NCBI GenBank assembly: GCA_028279985.1
Contig: JANQMR010000025.1
Location: 28,104 to 92,103 of the forward strand
DNA length: 64,000 bases
Origin: Woeseiaceae bacterium
GTDB taxonomy: Bacteria > Pseudomonadota > Gammaproteobacteria > Steroidobacterales > Woeseiaceae
Direction of reading: 5' to 3'
A program made the position numbers and the translations under genes. Below the pieces are notes generated by a model. That model saw nothing but the letters and a program-made list of their open reading frames with translations, ran no database searches and was not told the DNA's origin. Positions 42,633 to 51,740 of this stretch are shown here, piece by piece; position 1 is the first letter of the stretch, and each line of letters starts with the position of its first letter.

Positions 42633-42817
42633 TGGCATATCCCGGAAACTGGTTGTTTCAGCAGCTCTTCCATACTTGCCGAGCATACTCGCCGAGTGTC
42701 GCCGGAAGCAGCAGGCGCCGGCGGCTCGTCCCCCATGCCCTAACGGGTCGCTTATACAGTAGGCGGCCGCGATTCGCGCTGTCGTTCGTATTCAAATGGG
42801 ATAGTATTTTGAACATT
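42633..42817. promoter_or_regulatory. Divergent promoter region of the ABC-transporter and araC-type genes
   Basis: 185 bases between the divergent starts. TTATACAGT near 42752-42760 and GATAGTATTTTGAACATT just before the araC ATG are AT-rich and promoter-like. The TGTAACCGGTTACA operator seen elsewhere in the locus is absent here, so this operon may answer to the AraC protein instead. Confidence 0.4.
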
Positions 42818-43786
42818 ATGTCCCACCGTGCCACCAGCGATGAGATCCGGATCGAATTGCCGGACCGGGTTCGCATCCGCGAGCCGCAGCGCAAGGTCTT
42901 CTGGTTCAAGGAGTGCCTGCTCTACCCGCACGTCGGCATCGGGTGGGAAAGCCCGGACCAGGCCGAAAGCGGCGGGCTGCAGGCGCACAAACACGACGAA
43001 GGCATCGAGATCAGCTATTTCGTCCAGGGCCAGGTCACCTGGCGCGTCAACGGCGAGGATTTCAATGCACGGCGCGGCGACGTATTCATCACGCTGCCCG
43101 GCGAACGCCACGGCGGTCTCAACGACGTCAAGGAACCGTGCGAGCGATACTATCTCGAACTGATCGTCCCTTCCGAGGACCAGCCGCTACCGGGCCTGAC
43201 GACGGCGGAAACCCGCAGCCTGGCGAAGGCATTCGCCGCTGTCGGCAGTCACGTGTTTCCGGGCAACGAAGCCGTCGGCCGCCTGTTCGAACGGCTGGTC
43301 TCGATACATGAAGCCCACGGCCACGCCGCTTCCGGGAGCCTTGCCGCGCTCGACGCCCGCACCGTATTGCACCGCCTGCTGCTCGAGGTGCTGCAATGCG
43401 CCGACGAAGCCTCGACGCCCGGCACCGGGGACGGCCAGAGGACGGGCTTGTCGCCCGAGGTCGCGACGGCGCTGGACTGGATCGACCGGAACCTGGCGCG
43501 AAACTTCGACGTTCCGTCGGTCGCGCGCCGCGCCGGTCTCAGCATCAGCGCGTTTCATCGCCGCTTCTTGCAGGAAGTCGGGATGACGCCTTCCGAATAC
43601 CGCACCCGGCGTCGCATCGACGAGGCCCGCGCCCTGCTGGCGCGGTCCGAACGGTCCATCACCGCGGTGGCACACGGCCTCGGCTTCTCGACCAGCCAGT
43701 ACTTCGCCACGGTTTTTCGCAAGTACGTCGGGATCACGCCCCGCGAGTTTCGCAACAGCAAACAGGTCGATGCGCCGGGCGAATAA
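42818..43786 (+). CDS. AraC-family transcriptional regulator
   Basis: 322-residue regulator with an N-terminal cupin-like sensor domain (about residues 30-120; HKHDEGIEISYFVQGQVTW, ARRGDVFITLPGERHG) and a C-terminal double HTH (about 225-320; NFDVPSVARRAGLSISAFHRRFLQ; SITAVAHGLGFSTSQYFATVFRKYVGITPREFR). ATG 42818 is the first start after the divergent promoter gap and starts the domain cleanly. It is divergent from the ABC permease operon and 100 bases upstream of the ATPase/GH38/GH99 genes, so it probably activates one or both. Confidence 0.93.
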   Translation: MSHRATSDEIRIELPDRVRIREPQRKVFWFKECLLYPHVGIGWESPDQAESGGLQAHKHDEGIEISYFVQGQVTWRVNGEDFNARRGDVFITLPGERHGGLNDVKEPCERYYLELIVPSEDQPLPGLTTAETRSLAKAFAAVGSHVFPGNEAVGRLFERLVSIHEAHGHAASGSLAALDARTVLHRLLLEVLQCADEASTPGTGDGQRTGLSPEVATALDWIDRNLARNFDVPSVARRAGLSISAFHRRFLQEVGMTPSEYRTRRRIDEARALLARSERSITAVAHGLGFSTSQYFATVFRKYVGITPREFRNSKQVDAPGE

Positions 43787-43886
43787 GGCAGAAATGTTCA
43801 AAATCCTCCTCCGCGCTTCTGCGAACGACACGCCGTGAACACGGCTTATGATTGCCGTGCAACGCGGCTGTTCGCGGGTGGGGATA

Positions 43887-45020
43887 GTGGCTAGCGTAAC
43901 GCTCGACAAGGTCCGGAAGGTTTACGACAACGGGTTCGTCGCGGTCCACGGCGCGGACATCGATGTCGTGGACGGCGAATTCGTCGTGCTCGTCGGGCCG
44001 TCCGGCTGCGGCAAGAGCACGACGCTGCGCATGATCGCCGGTCTCGAATCGGTGACGGACGGCCAGCTCTCCATCGGCGAACGCGTCGTCAACAAGGTGC
44101 CGGCCAAGGACCGGGACATCGCGATGGTGTTTCAGAATTACGCCTTGTATCCGCATATGTCGGTATACGACAACCTGGCCTTCGGCCTGCGGCGGCAACG
44201 CGTGCCGAAGGACGAGATTCGCCGGCGTGTCGACAATGCGAGCGAAATTCTCGGCATCGACGGCGTCCTCGACCGCAAGCCCAAACAGCTTTCCGGCGGA
44301 CAAAGCCAGCGCGTCGCGGTCGGCCGCGCGATCGTCAGGGAACCTGAAGTTTTCCTGTTCGACGAGCCCTTATCCAATCTCGACGCGAAACTCCGGGTAC
44401 AGATGCGGACCGAGATAACGAGCCTGCATCGCCGTCTCGGAGCCACGATGATCTACGTCACGCACGATCAGGTAGAGGCCATGACGATGGGAGACCGTAT
44501 CGTCGTCATGCACAATGGCCATGTTCAGCAAACCGACGCACCGCTTGCGCTCTACAACCGGCCGGCGAACCTGTTCGTCGCCGGTTTCATCGGCAGCCCG
44601 GCGATGAATTTCATCCATGGCGAGATCCGGCGCGGCGAAACTCCGACTTTCCGGGAACGGACGGGGGCGTTCGAAGTGCCGTTAGTGCCGGCGCAGCGCG
44701 GCGCACTCGAGGCGTATCACGACAAGCGCGTCGTAGTCGGTGTTCGCCCGGAAGATCTCTATGTCGCGGGAGGGCGCCACCTTCCCGACCGCGTTGTCGA
44801 GGCCACGGCCGGTGTCGACCAGCTCGAGCCCATGGGTAACGAAACTTTCATCTACGCGACCGTCGCCGGGCAGCCCGTCATTGCCCGCGTACAACCGCAA
44901 GTCTTGCCGCAGGTGGGCGAGACGATTCGTCTGGCGATCGACATCGAAAAACTGCATTTCTTCGACAAGGACAGCGAAGACGTCATCGTCAATCATGGCC
45001 AGGAAGCGGCCTACCAATAG
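43887..45020 (+). CDS. MsmX/UgpC/MalK-type ABC transporter ATPase
   Basis: 377-residue CUT1 sugar-importer ATPase. Walker A GPSGCGKST, Q-loop VFQNYALYPHM, signature LSGGQSQRVA, Walker B VFLFDEPLSNLDA and the switch His in IYVTHDQVEAM are all intact, and a C-terminal TOBE domain (about 250-370) follows. GTG 43887 is chosen because it gives the standard opening (start-ASVTLDKVRKVYDNG) and a GGTGGGGA lies just upstream; the frame also opens at ATG 43848. It energises the MalG/MalF-fusion permeases encoded on the opposite strand across the araC gene. Confidence 0.94.
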   Translation: MASVTLDKVRKVYDNGFVAVHGADIDVVDGEFVVLVGPSGCGKSTTLRMIAGLESVTDGQLSIGERVVNKVPAKDRDIAMVFQNYALYPHMSVYDNLAFGLRRQRVPKDEIRRRVDNASEILGIDGVLDRKPKQLSGGQSQRVAVGRAIVREPEVFLFDEPLSNLDAKLRVQMRTEITSLHRRLGATMIYVTHDQVEAMTMGDRIVVMHNGHVQQTDAPLALYNRPANLFVAGFIGSPAMNFIHGEIRRGETPTFRERTGAFEVPLVPAQRGALEAYHDKRVVVGVRPEDLYVAGGRHLPDRVVEATAGVDQLEPMGNETFIYATVAGQPVIARVQPQVLPQVGETIRLAIDIEKLHFFDKDSEDVIVNHGQEAAYQ

Positions 45021-45047
45021 TCTCGAACGACAGGGAACCGGAAAAAC

Positions 45048-48000
45048 ATGCAGATCAAGCCTGGCGTCATCGACGTTCGCGTTCAACGCCGCATCGCGGA
45101 GCTCGACCACTACCGATTCACGTATCGGGAACGTACGGACGGATGGACGGTTTCTCGAGACTGGCCGGAGCGTATTCCGAAGCCCGAGGCCGTCGCCGGA
45201 CTTCTCGCGCTCAATACGCTCGATACATCGGAAGCGGACGAAACTCACAAGGAGATTCGCGGGGAAATTCCCAGGGAAATTCCCGAGGAGATTTCCAAGG
45301 AAGCTCCCGGGAAAGCTCCGAGGGCAATAAGCCTGCCCTTCAGCACGCCCGGCACGGAAACCCAGACCTACTGGCTATCGGCCGGCGTCGCCGTCCCGGA
45401 CTCGCTGGCCGACGGGCCGGTTTACCTGCGCATGCCGACGAATTCCGAATCGATGGTGTACCTGAACGGCGAGGCGTGGCAGGGCCTGGACGAAAACCGT
45501 TCGCTGGTCCGCCTGAACCCGCATGGAAAGGCCGATGCATCCTACCGGCTCGACGTCATGCTGTTTACGGCAAGAGACCGTAAGGGCAAAAGCTTCGATG
45601 CCGAGCTCGTTTGTCTCGACGAAGCCGTATGGGCTTATCAACACGAGCTTCGAACCGTGCTCGGCGTGGCGCGTTCGCTGCCGGAAGACGATGCCACGGC
45701 CATCGGTTTGTGGCAGGCGCTGGTCCGGTCGATCAACGCCATCGACTTTCATCGCAAGACGGGCAAGGCGAACGTCGGTCGCGCGCGCGAGTTGCTCGAA
45801 ACGCAACTCGAGGCCCTGCGCTCGGCCGGCCACGCGCCGAAACCGGTCGACATACACATGGTGGGCAACTCGCACATCGACGTGACCTGGCTTTGGACGC
45901 TGGACGAAACGCGGCAGAAGATGGGACGCACGACCGCCACCGCGCTGCGCTACATCGACGAGCTCCCGGATTACTACTTCGTGCAAAGCCAGGCGCAGAT
46001 CTACGACTATCTTCGCGAGGATTTCCCGGACCTGTTCGAACAGGTCAAACGACGCGTTGCCGAGGGCCGCTGGGAGCCGATCGGGGCGGCGTGGATCGAG
46101 CCGGACTGCAACGTCACCGGCGGCGAATCGCTGGTGCGTCAGATACTGTACGGGCAGAAATTCTGGCGCGAGCATTTCGGCCGCGAGTCCAGGACCTTCT
46201 GGCTGCCCGATACCTTCGGTTATGCCTGGGCCCTGCCGCAGATACTGGTCAAAAGCGGACTGGATTCGTTCATGACCCAGAAGCTGACCTGGAGCGAGAC
46301 CAACGACTTCCCTTACGGGCACTTCGACTGGGAGGGCGTAGACGGTTCGCGGATACGCTGCACTTTTCCCCAGACCTACGTATCCCGGACCTTTCCCGAC
46401 GAGATTGCCGGGTTCTACGAGCGGTTTCCGTCCAAGGACACGACGTCGTCTTTCTTCTATCTGTACGGCTACGGTGACGGCGGCGGCGGCCCGGTTCGCG
46501 AAGACGTCGAGTTGGGCAAGCGCCTGGCCGATATGCCCGGGTTTCCACGCTGCCGGTTTTCGACGGCCGAACCGGCGCTCGCGGCGGTCCGGGAAAACGC
46601 GGACAGGCGGGCGACGGAGACCGGCCGGCCGATACCGGTCTGGAAGGGTGAGCTTTATCTCGAGTTTCATCGCGGAACCTTGACGACGCATGCCCGTGTC
46701 AAACACGGCAATCGCAAGTGTGAGCTGGCATTGCGCGACGCGGAGATCTTCTCCGTACAGGCCGACATGGCCGGCAAGCGGGCCTACCCGGCCGAGGAGC
46801 TCGAACGCGCGTGGAAAAAAGTGCTGCTGAACCAGTTCCACGATATCGTGCCGGGCACCAGTATTCCGGACGTGTATCCCGAGGTTCACCGGCTTTACGG
46901 CGAAGTACTCTCGACCACGACAGAAACGGTTGCCGCCGGCATCGAGGCGGTAACCCGGGCAAGCGACCGGACGAGCGGCGAGGACCTGAGCGTTTTCAAT
47001 ACCCTGTCCTGGGAAGTCATCGACTGGGTCGAGGTCGAGGTCGAAACCGAAGGGGATTTTCATCTCGAGGATGCCGCCGGCGAGACGGTCCCACACCAGT
47101 TCGTTGGTGAGAACAGTGCGAACGGCGAGAACGGCGGCCGCCGTCGCATCGGCTTCGAGGCGACGGTTCCCGGGCTCGGGAGCGCCGTTTACCGGATTCG
47201 CGAAGGCGACAAAGCTCCCGCGTCGAAACTGATCGCCGAAGACGGGCTGCTCGAGAACGAGCGATTCCGGGTCCGCTTCGACGACAAGGCCCAGATTTCG
47301 TCGGTGTTCGACAAACACCTCGAACGCGAGTGGCTGGACGCGCCGGGCAACCGGTTCCAGACCTTCGACGACCGGCCCAATAGCTGGGAGGCGTGGGACC
47401 TCAACGACTGGTATGAAGAACGGCCGCTGGACCTGCTGTCGGTCGAATCGGCGCGCGTCATCGAAACCGGGCCCGTACGAGCCGTCATCCGTTTCGTGCA
47501 CGCCTCGCCGAACGGCAGCCGAATCGAGCAGGATGTGGCCGTTTACGTGACGATTCCACGTATCGACTTCCTGACACGCATGGACTGGCGCGACGAACGC
47601 GTATTGCTCAAAGTAGCGTTTCCGGTCGCCGTGCACAGCGCACACGCAACTTACGACATCCAGTTCGGCAACATCGCGAGGCCGACCCACAAGAACACGA
47701 GCTGGGACGATGCGCGGTTCGAGGTCTGCGGCCACAAGTGGACCGACCTGTCCGAAGGGAACGGCGGCGTGAGCCTGTTGAACGACAGCAAGTACGGTCA
47801 CGACATTCAGGACAAGCTCATGCGCATCACCTTGCTGCGCAATCCGACGCATCCGGACGCCCGCTGCCCGACGCCCTCGTACCTGTTCCCCGACCAGGAA
47901 TCGGAAGTCGTGTTCACCGATACCGACACACACGAGACGCGGTACTCCTTCTACCCGCATGCCGGCGACTGGCGAAACGGCACGGTCGCACAAGCCTATG

Positions 48001-48335
48001 CCTTCAACTGCCCTTTACACGCGGTGGCCGGGCGAGTGCCTGCCGGGGAGCTTCGGGTATCGACGACGCCGGGCGTGGTACTGGAGTCGCTCAAGAAAGC
48101 CGAGGACGGCGACGGCTACATCGTACGGGTCTACGAAGCGCACGGCGGCCGGCAGGCCGCGAGTATCGATTTCGGCGCCACGAACGCCAGGATTGCATCG
48201 GCCGCGGCCGTGGACCTGATGGAACGCCCGTCGGAATCGGAAGGGCCGGTGGAAATCGTTGACGACCGATCGCTGCGGTTTTTCATCAAGCCTTACGAAA
48301 TCCGCAGCTTCAGGCTCGGATTCGAGTCTGCGTGA
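45048..48335 (+). CDS. GH38 alpha-mannosidase
   Basis: 1095-residue retaining alpha-mannosidase. The zinc/catalytic core shows HMVGNSHIDVTWLWTL (about residues 271-286), the nucleophile Asp in WLPDTFGYAW and NQFHDIVPGTSIPDVY with further metal/active-site residues, followed by the beta-rich C-terminal domains of the family. No signal peptide, so probably cytosolic, trimming imported oligomannose. Near residues 69-92 a 12-base tandem repeat inserts EIPR-like tetrads between the N-terminal beta-domain strands. It starts at ATG 45048, 27 bases after the ATPase gene. The stop codon is embedded in the ribosome binding site of the GH99 gene. Confidence 0.94.
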   Translation: MQIKPGVIDVRVQRRIAELDHYRFTYRERTDGWTVSRDWPERIPKPEAVAGLLALNTLDTSEADETHKEIRGEIPREIPEEISKEAPGKAPRAISLPFSTPGTETQTYWLSAGVAVPDSLADGPVYLRMPTNSESMVYLNGEAWQGLDENRSLVRLNPHGKADASYRLDVMLFTARDRKGKSFDAELVCLDEAVWAYQHELRTVLGVARSLPEDDATAIGLWQALVRSINAIDFHRKTGKANVGRARELLETQLEALRSAGHAPKPVDIHMVGNSHIDVTWLWTLDETRQKMGRTTATALRYIDELPDYYFVQSQAQIYDYLREDFPDLFEQVKRRVAEGRWEPIGAAWIEPDCNVTGGESLVRQILYGQKFWREHFGRESRTFWLPDTFGYAWALPQILVKSGLDSFMTQKLTWSETNDFPYGHFDWEGVDGSRIRCTFPQTYVSRTFPDEIAGFYERFPSKDTTSSFFYLYGYGDGGGGPVREDVELGKRLADMPGFPRCRFSTAEPALAAVRENADRRATETGRPIPVWKGELYLEFHRGTLTTHARVKHGNRKCELALRDAEIFSVQADMAGKRAYPAEELERAWKKVLLNQFHDIVPGTSIPDVYPEVHRLYGEVLSTTTETVAAGIEAVTRASDRTSGEDLSVFNTLSWEVIDWVEVEVETEGDFHLEDAAGETVPHQFVGENSANGENGGRRRIGFEATVPGLGSAVYRIREGDKAPASKLIAEDGLLENERFRVRFDDKAQISSVFDKHLEREWLDAPGNRFQTFDDRPNSWEAWDLNDWYEERPLDLLSVESARVIETGPVRAVIRFVHASPNGSRIEQDVAVYVTIPRIDFLTRMDWRDERVLLKVAFPVAVHSAHATYDIQFGNIARPTHKNTSWDDARFEVCGHKWTDLSEGNGGVSLLNDSKYGHDIQDKLMRITLLRNPTHPDARCPTPSYLFPDQESEVVFTDTDTHETRYSFYPHAGDWRNGTVAQAYAFNCPLHAVAGRVPAGELRVSTTPGVVLESLKKAEDGDGYIVRVYEAHGGRQAASIDFGATNARIASAAAVDLMERPSESEGPVEIVDDRSLRFFIKPYEIRSFRLGFESA
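45252..45323. repeat. 12-base tandem repeat, six units, in the GH38 gene
   Basis: Six contiguous, diverged 12-base units of the type GAAATTCCCGAG, in frame, encoding EIRG-EIPR-EIPE-EISK-EAPG-KAPR. The charged, proline-spaced stretch is probably a flexible surface loop. Confidence 0.88.
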
Positions 48336-48345
48336 GGAACCGGCG

Positions 48346-49443
48346 TTGCGGGTCTTTGTCCTTATTTGTTGCCTGCTTTCGGGATGCGGCATGAGTTCGA
48401 ACCCTGCCGCGGACGCTCGGGACCGCGACGTAACGCTGCACGCGTTCTACTACGGCTGGTACATGAATCCCGACACCGACGGACAGTGGGCGCACTGGAA
48501 TCACCACGTCCTGTCGCCCGACGGAAGCGCCGATACAACGCGAGATCCGTATCCGGGCGGTGACGACATCGGCGCCAACTATTTCCCGAGCCTCGGCGCT
48601 TACAGTTCATCGGACACGGCGATCATGCAGGCGCACGCGGAGATGCTCGTTGCGGCAGGCGTGGACAACGTCGTTCTGAGCTGGTGGGGCGCCGACGCCC
48701 CCGACGCGGACGCGGCGAGGCGGTTCGTCGACGTCCTGCACGAATACGAGCTCAGCTTCAGTATCCACGTCGAACCGGCGTACGACGACATTGAACAGTT
48801 CGACGGCCTGTTGCGCGATCTCGACGCCGAGTTCGGTAAACACCCGGCGCTTTTCCGGGTCGGTGGCTTACCGATGTACTTCGTGTACGACTCTTATCGC
48901 CTTGGACCCGACGCCTGGCAACGCCTGCTCGGGGCGGACGGTCCCGATTCGCTCCGCGGCTCCTCACGCGACGGCCTTTTCATCGGCCTTTGGGTGGAAG
49001 AACAGGCCGGCGCGGACCTCGTCGCGGGCGGATTCGACGGCTTTTACACCTACTTCGCCGTCGACGGCTTCGTATACGGCAGCACCTTGTCCAACTGGCC
49101 TGCGATGGACGCTTTTGCCGAACGACAACAGTTGCTGTTCGTACCCAGTGTCGGTCCGGGCTACCGGGACGATCGTATCCGGCCGTGGAATTCGAAGAAT
49201 ACCCGCGATCGCGAAGAGGGACGTTATTTCGACCGCATGTTCACCGCCGCGATCGAGACGGGCGCGGGACACATCGCGATAACCTCGTTCAACGAATGGC
49301 ACGAAGGCACACAAATCGAGCCCGCCGTAGCCAAAACGATCGACGGTTTCACCTACCACGACTACGCGCCGCTGCCGGAAGATTTTTTTATCAAGCGAAC
49401 CCGATTCTGGAAGACCGTGCTGGAGACTCGCGATGACGAGTAG
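48346..49443 (+). CDS. GH99 endo-alpha-mannosidase/mannanase lipoprotein
   Basis: 365-residue GH99 enzyme that cuts internal alpha-mannosidic bonds of high-mannose N-glycans or fungal alpha-mannan. Hallmarks are FYYGWYMNPDTDGQWAHWNH at the N-terminus, NVVLSWWG and the catalytic SFNEWHEGTQIEPA carrying both key glutamates (EWHE). The start is TTG 48346: GAGGAA (48334-48339, overlapping the GH38 stop) is six bases upstream, and the product then begins with a short lipoprotein signal ending LLSGC (Cys 14). It should be lipid-anchored outside the cytoplasm, releasing oligosaccharides for the receptor and ABC importer. Ends with a typical YHDYAPLPEDFFIKRTRFW tail. Confidence 0.92.
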   Translation: MRVFVLICCLLSGCGMSSNPAADARDRDVTLHAFYYGWYMNPDTDGQWAHWNHHVLSPDGSADTTRDPYPGGDDIGANYFPSLGAYSSSDTAIMQAHAEMLVAAGVDNVVLSWWGADAPDADAARRFVDVLHEYELSFSIHVEPAYDDIEQFDGLLRDLDAEFGKHPALFRVGGLPMYFVYDSYRLGPDAWQRLLGADGPDSLRGSSRDGLFIGLWVEEQAGADLVAGGFDGFYTYFAVDGFVYGSTLSNWPAMDAFAERQQLLFVPSVGPGYRDDRIRPWNSKNTRDREEGRYFDRMFTAAIETGAGHIAITSFNEWHEGTQIEPAVAKTIDGFTYHDYAPLPEDFFIKRTRFWKTVLETRDDE

Positions 49444-49604
49444 CGCCGAGCCGGGGCTGTCGTTCCTCGTAGTTTTCGATGTAGCTTCGAAAGATTTCCG
49501 CGCTGGACAAATCTCTCTGCACGCGGATACGCTTGCACACGGCTTCTCACCCAACGCGTCGTCTTTGAATATTGGAGCGCCTTCGAATACAGGTGAAAAC
49601 TGAG

Positions 49605-51563
49605 ATGCGACGATTCCAACGGCTTCCGACATGCCTTGCGGTCTGCGTCCTTGCGGCGTGCAGCAGCGGCAGCGACGGGCCCACCGAACCGCCCTTCGTG
49701 CCGACGGCCGACGCGCGCGACCCCTCGGTCGCGCGGCAATGGAGCGAAGTGATTCTGGAGGCAATTCGTAACGACTTCGCGCGGCCCACCGTGCATGCGC
49801 GCAACCTGTTTCATACATCGGCGGCAATGTACGATGCCTGGAGCGCATTCGACGATACCGCCACGCCGTGGCTGCTCGGGCAGACCGTGGGCGGGTTCTC
49901 CTGCGACTTCGGCAACTTCAGCTTGCCGCAGGACAGACATCCCGCGCGCGAGGAAGCGATCAGTCACGCCGCGCTTCGCCTGGTCGAGCACCGCTTTGCC
50001 AATTCACCCGGGGCCACCGGCATCATGTTCTCGGCCACGGGCCTGATGGACGATCTCGGTTTCGACCCCGACGATACGTCGCTGGACTATACCGGCGGCT
50101 CTGCCGCGGCGCTCGGCAACTACATCGCGGATTGTTACATCCAGTTCGGGCTGCAAGACGGCGCGAACGAAGCAAACGACTATGCAAACACCGTTTACGA
50201 ACCCGTCAATCCCGCGGTTTTTCCCGAGGAACCGGGGAATCCCGGCCTCGTCGATTTGAATCGCTGGCAACCGATATCGCTGACCTTGTTCATCGACCAG
50301 TCCGGTAACGTCATCTCCAATGAACCGGAGTTTCTGAGCCCGGAGTGGGGCGCCGTCGAACCGTTTGCGCTCTCCGATGCGGACAAGAACACATACACGC
50401 GAGACGGCTTCGACTACGAGGTGTACTTCGACCCCGGCATGCCGCCCACGTATGACGGCAGCTTGTCGGCCGAGTACAAATGGGGCTTCGCACTCGTGTC
50501 GATATGGTCGGCACATCTGGACCCGACCGACGGTGTCATGATGGACATTTCGCCGGCAAGCCTAGGCAACATCCAGGCTTATCCGGCAAACCCGGGTGAG
50601 TACCCGCAGTTCTACGACCTGTTCGAAGGCGGCGACGCAAGCGTGGGCTATACGTCGAATCCCGTGACCGGCGCAGCCTACGACCCGCAGATCGTGCCGC
50701 GCGGCGACTATGCGCGCGTGCTCGCCGAGTTCTGGGCCGACGGCCCGGAGTCGGAGACGCCGCCGGGGCATTGGTACGTCATCCTGAACAAGGTCAACGA
50801 CCACCCCGACCTCGAGCGCCGGTTCGAGGGCATCGGCGAGGAACTCGGCCCGCTCGAATGGGACGTGAAAGGCTATTTCGCCCTGGGCGGCGCGATGCAC
50901 GATTCAGCTATAGCCGCATGGGGTATCAAAGGTTATTACGACTACATCCGGCCCCTGTCTGCGATCCGGGGGATGGCGGATCGCGGGCAAAGCAGCGACC
51001 CGCTATTACCGTCTTACCACGTTGACGGCATCCCGCTCGAGCCGGGCTACATCGAACTCGTTTCGGCCGGCGACCCGCTGGAGGGCGAGGCCGGAGAGCA
51101 TATCGGCAAAATCAAACTCTACACCTGGCGCGGACCGGATTACATCGACGATCCCGCGACGGATCAGGCCGGCGTCGGGTGGATACTGGCCGAGAACTGG
51201 TGGCCCTACCAGCGTCCGTCGTTCGTCACCCCGCCGTTTGCCGGGTACGTGTCCGGTCATTCGACGTATTCGCGCGCCGGCGCCGAATTACTCACGGCCT
51301 TGACCGGCAGCGAATACTTCCCTGGCGGCATGAGCGGTTTCGAGATCACGGCGAACGAATTCCTGGTATTCGAGGAAGGACCGAGCGTGGACATGACCCT
51401 GCAATGGGCCACGTACCAGGATGCCTCCGACCAGTGCAGCCTGTCTCGAATCTGGGGCGGCATTCATCCGCCCGCGGACGACGTTCCGGGCCGCCTGATC
51501 GGCGAGCAGGTCGGCGTCAATGCCTTCGAACACGCCGTCGGGTACTTCAACGGTGCGCCGTAG
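49605..51563 (+). CDS. Vanadium-dependent haloperoxidase/PAP2-like lipoprotein
   Basis: 652-residue protein with a lipoprotein signal (LAVCVLAAC, Cys 19). The vanadate/phosphate pocket of the VHPO/PAP2 superfamily is visible in the C-terminal half: RPSF, then SGHSTYSRAGAELL and SRIWGGIHPPADD (Arg-x4-x-His-x3-Asp pattern), with an upstream Lys candidate in KGYYDYIRPL. The N-terminal ARNLFHTSAAMYDAWSAFD segment is typical of the bacterial haloperoxidase-like branch. Start ATG 49605 has AGGTGA 8 bases upstream. It follows the GH99 gene after 161 bases. Halide oxidation or phosphatase activity are both possible; no link to glycan use is evident. Confidence 0.82.
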   Translation: MRRFQRLPTCLAVCVLAACSSGSDGPTEPPFVPTADARDPSVARQWSEVILEAIRNDFARPTVHARNLFHTSAAMYDAWSAFDDTATPWLLGQTVGGFSCDFGNFSLPQDRHPAREEAISHAALRLVEHRFANSPGATGIMFSATGLMDDLGFDPDDTSLDYTGGSAAALGNYIADCYIQFGLQDGANEANDYANTVYEPVNPAVFPEEPGNPGLVDLNRWQPISLTLFIDQSGNVISNEPEFLSPEWGAVEPFALSDADKNTYTRDGFDYEVYFDPGMPPTYDGSLSAEYKWGFALVSIWSAHLDPTDGVMMDISPASLGNIQAYPANPGEYPQFYDLFEGGDASVGYTSNPVTGAAYDPQIVPRGDYARVLAEFWADGPESETPPGHWYVILNKVNDHPDLERRFEGIGEELGPLEWDVKGYFALGGAMHDSAIAAWGIKGYYDYIRPLSAIRGMADRGQSSDPLLPSYHVDGIPLEPGYIELVSAGDPLEGEAGEHIGKIKLYTWRGPDYIDDPATDQAGVGWILAENWWPYQRPSFVTPPFAGYVSGHSTYSRAGAELLTALTGSEYFPGGMSGFEITANEFLVFEEGPSVDMTLQWATYQDASDQCSLSRIWGGIHPPADDVPGRLIGEQVGVNAFEHAVGYFNGAP

Positions 51564-51740
51564 TCGGCAGTTCCCCGCGGATTCTCGATGTTCCCCAGCC
51601 GCCCACGCGGAACTTGCCGAAGCCGAAAGCGTTTAGAACAACCAGCGCCCACGCCAGGCCTTGGGCCGTGCAGCATTCGGTGACACAAATCTCACACGGT
51701 GTGAATCGATCCGTTTTCGACAGCCGAGATTCGCTTCGGT

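Noticed and set aside
42488..42817. N-terminal extension of the AraC-type frame
   Set aside because: The extra 110 codons overlap the divergent signal-peptide region and have no domain; ATG 42818 begins the sensor domain.
45375..47993. 872-codon minus-strand frame inside the GH38 gene
   Set aside because: Antisense of a protein with complete GH38 motifs; no family features on the minus strand.
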